Of a stretch of DNA of 64,000 nt, positions 11,682 through 21,004 are shown piece by piece (positions within the stretch are counted from its first letter, which is position 1; each line of letters starts with the position of its first letter). The translations under genes were made by a program, and so were the position numbers. A model generated the notes under the pieces. That model did not search any database. It saw only the letters and a program-made list of their open reading frames with translations, and was not told where the DNA came from. Source of the stretch: Phialophora verrucosa (Eukaryota; Ascomycota; Eurotiomycetes; Chaetothyriales; Herpotrichiellaceae); the NCBI GenBank assembly GCA_002099365.1, contig MSED01000003.1:2046001-2110000 (forward strand), in the 5' to 3' direction.

Positions 11682-14233
11682 ATGCTCGAGCCAACGACTG
11701 CTCTCACTGCAGGCAAGCAGGTCATCGAGTATGGCTTTCGACTCATTTCAGCGTCTGCTGAATCACGCGAAGCGAAGAGATATCTCGAGCAATTCGAGCG
11801 CGAACTTCTCGACCTCTGCAAGCTCGCAGAATTTACATGGCCACACCTAGGAAAAGAAGAAAGGTACAGGGTACAGCAAGTCATCTGCGATGCAAGAGAA
11901 TCTATCGCCACGGTAGCCGATGCCAACCAGCAGAGCCTGAAAGACCTCGAAAGAGTTGGGACATTGAAAATTTACACAAGGGTGAGGTGGACCCTCAAAG
12001 ACAACGATGCTATCAAGCTATATATGCCTCGAGTGCAGATGAGCCATGCCTCGGTCTCTCGATGTATTGGCACGCTCGAAGCTATTGCAAGAGAGGCTAG
12101 GGCCAACCCTATGCGGCGTGGCGGAGAAAGAACTAAGGATGATGACTTGCCACGGCTCACGGATGGCCGCAATAAAGGGAAGCAGCATGACACGACACGT
12201 TCACGGGGAGCAACAAGTGGGTTCGTAAAAAAGTTTACTACCCAAAGACCGTCGACTGCTGCTGCTGCAACTCAACCGCTGAGCACCTCCAAGCAAAGAC
12301 TCGTCGTTGCCGTCGATTTTGGGATGACCTACACGGGTATGATCTAATTACCAAAAGGAAAACCCATGGGAAGACATTGCTAATAGCTCTTGTAGGCGTG
12401 GCATGGGCATGTGACGAATATCAGCCACCACAGCCTTTGTACCAAGACTGGCCTGGATCGGAGCCAAACGAGGTGCATCACAAAATCCCGACCCTTCTGG
12501 TGTATGAGTTAATGGGCCACGGACGGGGAAGACGCAGTTATTCGATGACAGAAAAACTATCCTCGTGGGGTTTACTCGCTCTTCAGGACAACGAAAGATA
12601 TTCTCCGAACAAGATGAACCGGGAATTTTTCAAGTTGTTCTTGGACGACCGTGTACTCCTGAGCCAACGTCCGGAACATATTAGCGGCGTAACTCACGAC
12701 GATGTCCAGCGGTGGTTTCAGGACTACCTGGGCAAGCTTTATCAACACATCGAATCCTCCTTTAAAGATTCGAGACCTGAATTGTGGGAGGGGATGGTAC
12801 GTTTTGTGTTCAGCGTGCCAACCACTTGGGATCCGGAGGTGGTTGCCTGCTTCAAGGCTGTTATCAAGAAAGCTGGATTCGCTGATGGTAGAGTCCCAGG
12901 CCATTGTGCTGAAGTTACCTTGACCGAGGCACAGGCGGCGGCCGTTGAGACGGTGCGCGAGCGGAAATCTGCTCTCAAGCAAGGCGACATTATCCTTGTG
13001 TGCGACGCCGGGGGTGGCACCGCGGATATTACATTGCTCGAAGTTGCATCCGCCACAGACAAGCCCCTGCAGCTCGAGCAACTTGATCGAGTGTACGGTG
13101 TGGCCGGTGGCTCGGTCCTTATTGACAGGGACTTCGAAGACTATGTGGCGCAGAAGCTCGAGATCGTCAACAGAGACCGCCCAGGCCTGATTTCTGACAT
13201 TCGAACAGTCGCCCATATGGTGGCGGCTAACCGAACATTTCAGGTAAACAAATGGAGTCTCTCCGCAGCCCACAAAAGATTGAATGTGCCCTTCAGGGTT
13301 CCGATCGACGAGCTTCCGAAGGACTTGTCCAACGAGGCTGCCGACGTGGAGCGGGGATGTCTCATATTCGACCCGGAGCGGATGGCGGCACTCTTTGACA
13401 AACGTCTTGAAAAGATCTACAAGATCTTGGATAGCCAATTTCAGAACATGGAACAGTTGGATCGCACCAAGGGCCGCTCTGTCCGTCATATCGTGCTGAC
13501 GGGAGGTTTGGGAAGCAACGTGTATGTCAGAGAAAAACTCGAGGAGAGATATTGCAATGATTCCCGTTTGTGCCTAAGAGGCATGACTGTGCTCACGTCG
13601 AGCGATCCGCAGCAGACGGTGGCCCGGGGTCTCGTTGTCAATGAAATGGCCTGGATAAACAGGAAGTCACAACCGCAAGTGCTGCGGAACTGGATCAGTC
13701 GATACAGCTACGGCTTTATCGGCAAGCAATTGTTCGATCGGAACAAGCATCTGTATCAAGACAGGCTGGATTCGGACGACGAGCTCCCCCGGGCTACAGG
13801 AAAGGTGTGGGCGGCGAATCAGATCATCTGGGTGATCAAGAAGGGCCAGAGGCTGACGCCGAGCGATACCATGAGCGTGCCAGTGACGCGTGTCATCGAT
13901 CCCAACAAGGTCAGCAAAAGACGACGGTTAAGGTTCGACATAGTCGTCTCGGACATGGATGGCGAATTGCCGCACAGCACCTCGCAGCCTGGCTCTGAGA
14001 GATTCTGCACCATCGAAACCGACATCCAGAAACACGTAGGCGACTTCGATCAGAAGAAAAAGTACTGGTATGAAAGAGGCAAGACTCATCTGGAAGCAGA
14101 GTACGAACTTCGAGTCAATATCGGTCCAGCCGACATCACCTTTGAATTGTGGTACAAGGACGAGAAGCTCTCAGAGCAGAAGGACCTTGATGTCGCCTGG
14201 GGAGATAGCAGCTCATTGGGTACGTCTCGCTGA
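11682..14233 (+). CDS. HSPA12-like Hsp70 family protein with N-terminal extension
   Basis: Two exons (11682-12336 and 12396-14233) give 830 residues. An N-terminal helical region of about 190 residues (EYGFRLISASAESREAKRYL and on) precedes a divergent Hsp70 ATPase domain. The phosphate-1 motif VAVDFGMTYTGVAWA is rebuilt exactly across the intron. Phosphate-2 is VCDAGGGTADITLLE (near residue 420) and the adenosine motif is VLTGGLGSNVYV (near 588). The classical substrate-binding domain and EEVD tail are missing, as in HSPA12-type proteins, which are common and expanded in filamentous fungi but of unknown function. The N-terminal part recalls the helical domains at the head of fungal STAND/HET proteins, but that is weak. 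A GTACGT just before the stop could be a donor to a further short exon, so the C-terminus is provisional. First in-frame ATG used. Confidence 0.85.
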
Positions 14234-15233
14234 ATCTGAAAGTAACTAAAGGGTGGCTGGGGAATGCCAGCATACACCGACATTGCGATTGAGATCGACC
14301 TATAACACCCGCCAACCCCATTTCGCTCCAGAACCCACCTGAACCGACATCACCACTTGAGACCTTTGACTTGGGCAAGCTAGTAGTTGTATCCTGCATT
14401 GCCTTTGTCTCCTAGCAAACTCAGTGACGCTGTTCAGGGTTGATTGCAAGCACCACTAGAATCCAACGACGTTTACGATGCCAGCCAGTGGAAGCTCCGT
14501 GTTGTGGAGTTCGCACTTAATTCTACGGTACTACACACTTCATCGAGGATCAGTCGCAAGACTTGGAACGAATGTTACGGTGCGAGATTCTACCTTCGGC
14601 AGTAATACCTCGATGCCTGCCGACTGGACGAGGAAGCGGCAAGCGTACAGAATGGAACAGCATCCCTCGAACGCCCACCACGAAACGCACATCCATGAAT
14701 GAGATGGAAGGTCACCGCAGACCATTTTCTTGTCTGACTCTCCCTCGCGGATTGTCCAGTCCAGATTTCGACGGGAAGTCGAGGAACCTGTTGGAGGTGA
14801 TACCAAAGTGGGCATCGAATGATCAGAGTGTTAGACTCCCAGCTGAGTGTTATGATGATTGGAATGAAGATGGGGTGGTGTTGAAGACCAAGGGGTGAGT
14901 GTGGGGATAAAGGACAGCTCAAGAGGAAACATCACTGCAGGGGACTGGAACGACAGTGTTGCGACTGTGAGTGATGAGATGACCTCGCTATGGTGCTGAA
15001 ACCAGCAAGCGGTCCGTACGATCAGACAGTGGACGCACCGAGACAATTCTAAAGCAGGTGAACCTGTGCCTGATTGGTTTCCGATCATCCTCCTTTGCGA
15101 GGATCGCAATCCCATTTTCCGAACTCCGTTATTTCATTCCCACTTCATCGATGTGTTGCCATGGTCGAATCATCCATAGAACTCCCAACCATTCTGATTG
15201 GATAGACTCATTGACCTGAGCCATCTGGTGACT
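14234..15233. other. intergenic between convergent genes
   Basis: One kilobase of 3' flank shared by the Hsp70-like gene (plus) and the AtaL-like gene (minus). Many short frames are open on both strands, none with a motif. If the Hsp70-like gene has a third exon, it would begin here. Confidence 0.5.
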
Positions 15234-15749
15234 TCACTTGATCCTCCCATCCTTGACCATCTCCCTCATGACTCTGATCGTCTCGTCCACGGCCGTCTTG
15301 GCCATCTTCGTCTCTTTCTGTCTCTTCTCCTCTAGCTCCTTCTTGCCCGCCTCGCCCTCACACTCGGGATGTAGCCACTCGAACGTATACGTCATGTGTA
15401 GGTCGACGCCCTGCTCGCCCGGGCCCTGCGAAATCACATTCTGCACCTTCGACCCGTCGGGCTGGTGGAACTCGACCTTCATGGGCTCGAAGCCTATGCA
15501 CGTCTCCCGCACCCTGCGGTTGCCGTCGCGGAACACGACCTCGCGCACGGTGACGGGACGGCCTTGTTCGTCTTGCGACTCGGTGATGATGTCCGTGGAG
15601 AGCAGGGCGCCGCCGACAAAGTCTTGTCCGGCGCGGATCTTGAGCTCCAGACCGCGCCAGATTTGGGCGCTTGTGAGTTTGGGTACGGCCGAGGGAGGGT
15701 TGATCGGTGCCGTGTAGGCGAGGTTGTTTGAGGGTGTCAGTTTCGCCAT
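15234..15749 (-). CDS. AtaL-like (DUF1857) SRPBCC-fold protein
   Basis: A single exon of 171 residues. The start ATG at 15749 sits in a strong context (ACCATGG). The sequence fits the fungal DUF1857/AtaL-like family throughout: it opens with YTAPINPP, continues with LTSAQIWRGLELKIRAGQDF, and has VREVVFRDGNRRVRETCIGF and MTYTFEW further on. The fold is a Bet v 1/START-like helix-grip that binds hydrophobic ligands. The family is named for AtaL, encoded in a fungal secondary-metabolite cluster, but most members sit outside clusters and have no known reaction. No biosynthetic backbone gene is nearby, so no pathway is assigned. An upstream in-frame extension exists but has no conserved character. 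Confidence 0.88.
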   Translation of the reverse strand: MAKLTPSNNLAYTAPINPPSAVPKLTSAQIWRGLELKIRAGQDFVGGALLSTDIITESQDEQGRPVTVREVVFRDGNRRVRETCIGFEPMKVEFHQPDGSKVQNVISQGPGEQGVDLHMTYTFEWLHPECEGEAGKKELEEKRQKETKMAKTAVDETIRVMREMVKDGRIK

Positions 15750-16839
15750 GGTGATGCTCGAAGAGGGAGAAGACCGATATTGGATTGAGTGTTCAGACTG
15801 CGCTAGGCAACCTGATCGCAAAAATGACCCGTTGCTACGTACTGTGGTGGTGCTGTGCTCGGTATATATTTGTTGTCACAGATGCGCGGGGTTGCGGTGA
15901 GGTGAGGTGAGGCGTCAATATTGATGCGCGGAATCAGGTAATTTCTGGGTCTTGCGGGGGGCACTTCACCGTTTGGCCAGGCCGCGTGAACGAGCCCGGA
16001 GAGCCCCTCCTTGCTCATGTACGAGTAAGTAATCGGCGGCTGTCGCAGCTTCCTGAGGCCGATGCCGACCCCCGACGCGTTTTGAAGCGTGTCACTGGCC
16101 ACTTACTGTACAACCTGCTCATTTTGTCCGTCACCAGGTCGCCACCAGTACGCGACTGGCGCAGCTACCGCGTAGAGTATCTACATCAGTCGTACGGTGT
16201 TGTTCGAGCTTACCAAGGGCATGGGCACGAGTGTGTACCGGACGAAAATCGGATTGTGTCATGCTTCGCAGGGGACTGACCTCGAGTCACTCCTCACTGA
16301 GGAGCATAATGAGGGAATCTTGAATTCGACCAAGGAGCAAGAGAATTAATGCGATGTCCACAGGATGACTCTTCCACCAGCATCCTTATCCTTTCTCATT
16401 TGATCGTCCCCATCTCCACGCGATATCCGAGGCCGTCCGAAGGGTTGCTCTTAAACTGGCGAATGTGGTGCCAGCATCAACACCTGATCAGCGAATCCAG
16501 CATGCCGGTTAGGCTCGGTCATGGATATCCGAGGAGGATGGAACCAATCTGAGAGCTTCCAGAAGCCTTGCTGCCTGGATCTGCCTAGGCGTTCATGTCA
16601 GCAACAAACACCAACTGGAGGTCACCGAGTCAAAAAAGTACGCCCAGGCCAATCACAGGGCGTAGGCCGCCATTAGTCAGGAACCCTCGAGCGAGATGGG
16701 GAAGTGCTGCATGGACCGCAGACGTCAGGAACACCATGCACGTATTCGGGAAAACAAATGACTGCATGGCATACATATACTCTCTCGCCCCGCATTTGGA
16801 GCTCATGTGTCCTCGACGGCATGTCTTTTTTCAAGAACT
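15750..16839. other. intergenic between divergent genes
   Basis: About 1.1 kb lies between the AtaL-like gene (minus) and a Zn2Cys6 gene (plus), so it carries both promoters. A short GGTGA direct-repeat patch lies around 15896-15911. A TATA-like CATACATATA occurs near 16769-16778, some 65 bp before the regulator start. No gene called. Confidence 0.55.
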
Positions 16840-18850
16840 ATGTACGACATAACGCCCGACATGAGTGCAACAGCAGTGACGGAGACCCTTCCTATGATGG
16901 AAAAGCAAAAGAAGACCCGAAAGACACACCACAAGGTCAGAACGGGGTGCTTAACGTGCAAGTATGTTACCGGTCTGAATAAGGGTGCATGTGCTCCGTA
17001 CTCACTGCTATGTAGAATCCGAAGAAAGAAGTGTGGCGAGGAAAAGCCCTTCTGTTAGTTCTCCCAACCACCGGCGACCCTCCCCGTCTCCGATGCAATC
17101 AGACTATCCCGTCGACGTTGGTGGAGGCTAACAAAGAGACCCAGGTCGCCGATGTACCAGTACGGGTCGAAAATGCGACGGATACGGCAGTCAACCCACC
17201 CCCGAGACGTCCACTTCAGAAGGATCCTCACCCACACTCTCCGAGCCCGGCGCAAAACGTCTCAAGATCTCCGCCAACAAAGTCGCCATTCCTCCGGCAA
17301 CGAAGTCCAACACCACTTCAATGAACGCCAAGGTCTACCCCCTATTATCCAACCTGCGATTCGACACGGACAACGACTTCTACTGCTTCGACTTCTTCCG
17401 CTCAAGGACCGGGCCTGAGTTTGCCGCGTATTTCGACAGCTCGGTATGGCGGACGTACATCGTAAGAGCATGCTTTCAGCACCCCACCGTCGCCGCGGCG
17501 GCAGCAGCAGTCGGTGCTGTCCATCGACGGTTTGAGCTCGGGATTTCCCGCGAAGCATTCGAGTTTTGCGACATCTCCGATAAATTGTACCAAAAGGCGT
17601 TACGGAAATTGTCAGATGACATGGTCTCAAACCCGAATGCCGCAGAAATCAACATGATAGTGATGAAGCTATTTAGCATATTCGAGACTTTCCAGGGAAA
17701 TTATGACACAGCACAATTGCACATGACGAACGCGTTGAAAGGGCTTTTGAACCGCAAGATGCGCACAACTTACAAAGACACGCAGTACCGGGCCGTGGAT
17801 ATCGGCTACGAAAGCCTGCGGCAGCTCTTCCTGAAGCTCGAACTGGAATCCGTCCGGTTATTTGGCGGGCTAGCCACGATTCTCAGCGACCCGGAGTCTT
17901 CGGTCCAGGATGCATATTTGAGTCCCCTCTCTCAAACCGACTATGATCACTCAGACATCCCCGATCCCAACCCCTACAACGTCCCCGCCGCATTTTCCTC
18001 ACTCTCCCAAGCCCGAGACGTGCTCTTCACGGAGGCGAAATGGATCTGGCACACGTGGTCGCTCCTCGAAGAAGGCTCCCTGATGGGCAAGGGGTGGAAA
18101 CGGCACCAAACCCACATTCTGCGCCTCTTGCAGTGGAGCATGGCCTACGCGGAGTACAGCAAGAGCGAAGCGTCGCGGGCGAACCCGCAAGACCGACACC
18201 CCGCGCAACTGCTCAAAGCGTACCGCGAAGCCGCGTACCTGCTGCTCCTCACCCAGATGGCATTCCACTTGCCGGACACGGGCGCCGTGATCGTCCCGCT
18301 TTGCGACCCTCCGGAGACATGCGACTGCCACCGCAGCTGCCGCAACTACGCGGAGCGCAAGGAGGCGCTGAACGCGCACTTTGCCCGCCTCCTCATCCTC
18401 AGCGAGAGCATCTTCAACCGCTCCAGCTTCTTCGCCTACGACGAACACTCGATGAGCGTCGACAGCGGCATCGGCCCCCCACTCTACCTGGGCGCCACGC
18501 GCTGTCGGTCCACCAAGGTCCGCCACCAGGTCACCTCGCTGCTCGACAAGAGCGAGATCCAGCGCCGCATCTGGGACACCCTGGGCGTGTATACCATTGC
18601 GGAGAAGCTCTCGTCCATCGAAGAGCACGCCGTCACCGCGTGCGGGGCCGTCTCTGACGAGCTGGAACCCAAGTGGGTCGACATTACCTTCTTCTTGGAC
18701 GAACGGAGGGTCTTGCTGCGGTATTGCCACGCCGACAGGGAGGGCAGGGGCAGCCGGGTCCGAGGCACGGGATTATGGACCGGCGAGGATCGATGGGACG
18801 AGAGTGGGACGGGAGCCTTGGTCTGGACGCAGGAGTGGGTATCTTTCTGA
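16840..18850 (+). CDS. Zn2Cys6 transcription factor
   Basis: Three exons were placed: 16840-16961, 17016-17053 (38 nt) and 17145-18850, giving about 621 residues. The zinc cluster is rebuilt only after splicing. Its first part is CLTCKIRRKKCGEEKPFC and the rest is RRCTSTGRKC, which gives the canonical C-x2-C-x6-C-x6-C-x2-C-x6-C. The second donor is GTTAGT, where an unspliced reading would meet a TAG at once. Downstream is a Ser/Pro-rich linker, then a fungal-specific regulatory domain (for example FDFFRSRTGPEFAAYFDSSV, and FQHPTVAAAAAAVGAVHRRF). The segment 18000-18700 is visibly more GC-rich than the rest. The start could also be the ATG at 16861 in the same frame. Target genes are unknown. 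Confidence 0.9.
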
Positions 18851-18924
18851 GTATGGAGAACCGTCGGTGGGCAACCCGTGTGCCAGCGGGTGGAATGGGA
18901 TGTGATGTTCACAATACAAAGGCT

Positions 18925-18930
18925 AATAAA
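18925..18930 (+). terminator. possible polyadenylation signal AATAAA
   Basis: A consensus AATAAA lies 75 bp after the stop of the Zn2Cys6 gene, at a fitting distance for a 3' end signal. Fungal signals are loose, so this is only suggestive. Confidence 0.35.
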
Positions 18931-19396
18931 ATGCTCTGACAGCAAATTTGGATTGAATCGAAGTCGTGGGCTTGGAAATATATGCAGCGTACAGCATACA
19001 GAGTACAGCTTCAGTTCCTTCCTGCATGTATTTTCTACATGTCGACTCAAAACGGGGGCCTGTGGAATAAGCTGAGTTGACTTGATCAACCCAGAATCGC
19101 ACTGCATCATATCATGTCCTGAAGCAAGTAGTACATCGAGGGTAACGCATGTAGGCAGAGGAAATTCAGGTCAACAAGCTAGCTGTTCCGTACAATAGCT
19201 AGCTATATTCTCCCTCTACCGCTTGGAAGAAATCCAGCCTTGTGCTCACCGCCGCCACTGCTATTACCATTCATTACCCTATCAAACAACAACAATAAGC
19301 CTATATCATCATGTTCGCGGTTGTCGTCCATCTCGCTTTCAAAATAGGCTCGGGAGCTCATCGGCGCCATACCATCATCATCAATGCGCAACGCCA
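18931..19396. other. intergenic between convergent genes
   Basis: The 3' flank between the Zn2Cys6 gene and the minus-strand orphan gene. No coding or structured repeat was recognised. Confidence 0.5.
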
Positions 19397-20644
19397 TCAT
19401 GCCCCTCTTTCATCCTGGTTCAACCGCCGCTCTTCATCCTGCAACCATTTCCGGTACTGTGAGGAGTCAATGCCCAGCCAGCGCATCACTATCCTTCTGA
19501 GCAGATTCCTTTCCCGGCAGATGTCGTAGAGATCTGGGTCACCGGATGCCTCGGTCTCCTCGGACGTGTGTTCGATCTTCATGTCCTTCTGCTGCTGCTG
19601 GAGACGCCTTTGCTCTTGTAGTTGCTGGTGCCGTGGAGTTGGGCTTGGGGCTTGGCTTCTGCGCCAGCGATCGTGATGTTGTTCGACTTCAACGATTTCA
19701 GTACGCGGTAGGCGAGGGGGCGATGAAGGATCGTGTGGAGGCATGTGTGGCCTAGGTGATTCGAGCGGAGATGTTGGGGACGCCGAAGGGCATGGGTCGG
19801 TGTGTCTGGTGCCGTAGATGTCTCGGGTTAATGGCATGCGAGGAGACAACAACGATAAAGGTTCACGCGTGGTTGGGAGGGACGATGCGTTGTGTGGTCT
19901 AGCAGTGGCCGTCCAATCCGAACTACTCGTATTTGGAGGGAAAGGCGTCGTGGTTGCCGTCGGAGGGAAGGATCGGTGGTGTCCTCGATCCCTTGCGTGG
20001 GTCATCAGTCTGGGGCCGTCGTGTTGATATGGCTGTCTTCGACCACCCACTGGACACGAAGGTGACGAGGCTGGTGAAGCTTGTAGACTTTTCACTTGGC
20101 GAGTGTGCTGCCGCTGTTCGTCAAGTGCTCCTGGAGGTAGAGCATGCTCGCTGGGGCGCGGCGAAACAACAGGGTCCAGAGTCGCCTGCGCTCTCTGTTT
20201 TGTCCTACCTTTGTTCCGTCTCTTCCTCAGAGTGGAGCTTCGCTGCGAAAGCGTTTGCGAACCTGTAGCCATCGTCTTGTCAATCTCGGTTTTGGCCTTC
20301 AGCACAGCCCCGTCTCGCAGCTGTTCCATACGTTTCCGACTTTGTCGTGCTTCTTGTATGCGAAGATCCCTGCGTACGATGTGTGGGTTGGGTTCCTCAT
20401 AGAGATCCTCTGGTGGCGCATCAAGATCCTCAAGGGCTTCGTGATAAGCACCAGGTGCGTCTTGTGTTCCTTCTAATTCCTCTTTGGAATAGACTTCCAT
20501 GGTGCAACCGGAGCCTTCGGATTCACTGGACTCGTCAAGATATATCGACGGAGTTGGTGACTTTCCAGGTCCGCCACCTCTGATCTTGACGTACGATGTG
20601 TATGTCGTGGGACGCAGTCCCAACCAATATGGGAGAAGTGACAT
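19397..20644 (-). CDS. hypothetical disordered protein
   Basis: A 415-codon single frame that I do not recognise. The first 45 residues look ordered (MSLLPYWLGLRPTTYTSYVK). The next 100 are acidic and then carry a basic helical stretch (RDLRIQEARQSRKRMEQLRD). The middle is Pro/Ser/Thr/His-rich low complexity, and a Gln-rich run (LQEQRRLQQQQ) follows. The last 45 residues look structured again (YDICRERNLLRRIVMRWLGI, then QYRKWLQDEERRL). The length without a stop and the two ordered ends argue for a real gene, but there is no family evidence. Missed introns are possible, since another open stretch lies just upstream on the same strand at 20645-20867. Confidence 0.6.
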   Translation of the reverse strand: MSLLPYWLGLRPTTYTSYVKIRGGGPGKSPTPSIYLDESSESEGSGCTMEVYSKEELEGTQDAPGAYHEALEDLDAPPEDLYEEPNPHIVRRDLRIQEARQSRKRMEQLRDGAVLKAKTEIDKTMATGSQTLSQRSSTLRKRRNKGRTKQRAQATLDPVVSPRPSEHALPPGALDEQRQHTRQVKSLQASPASSPSCPVGGRRQPYQHDGPRLMTHARDRGHHRSFPPTATTTPFPPNTSSSDWTATARPHNASSLPTTREPLSLLSPRMPLTRDIYGTRHTDPCPSASPTSPLESPRPHMPPHDPSSPPRLPRTEIVEVEQHHDRWRRSQAPSPTPRHQQLQEQRRLQQQQKDMKIEHTSEETEASGDPDLYDICRERNLLRRIVMRWLGIDSSQYRKWLQDEERRLNQDERGA

Positions 20645-21004
20645 GATTCTGTGCGGCTTTCGATCGCTTTGTGACAGTTGCTCTAGTACTCAAGCGACCA
20701 AAGACACCGCAGGTTAGCAAGCAGTATTTAAACCACTGTCCTTGTTTGCTGCAATCAGTGGCATGGTGGATGTCTGCTTCTCCTGCTTGACAGCACAAAC
20801 GGTGAGCTGCCTCTAGGTCGCCGTGTTTTGCATCTGCAGGCGAGTCTGGTTCGTCGACAAACCACATCGTGTGTAGTCAGTAGATTGAGGAACGCTTGCA
20901 GGTCGCAGAATTATGCATAAGACGCACTGGTCATGCATTGAGACGCCCTCACACCTTGCATCGCATGCAATACCTAGCCGAGGTGTTATTACTCGCTGCT
21001 CAAC
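20645..21004. other. intergenic
   Basis: A 360-bp stretch upstream of the orphan gene and downstream of the SCY1-like gene. The minus strand is partly open, so an unseen 5' exon of the orphan gene may lie here. Confidence 0.45.

Noticed and set aside
12572..13489. 305-codon open frame on the minus strand
   Set aside because: It lies antisense to the Hsp70-like ATPase domain, which has clear motifs. The antisense product has no motif and unlikely composition.
15238..15717. 159-codon plus-strand frame with hydrophobic start
   Set aside because: It is antisense to the AtaL-like gene, which is supported along its whole length by family blocks.
17999..18730. 243-codon minus-strand and 205-codon plus-strand alternative frames
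   Set aside because: They are by-products of the GC-rich third positions of the Zn2Cys6 gene. The products are Ala/Arg/Glu/Val-rich without family signals.
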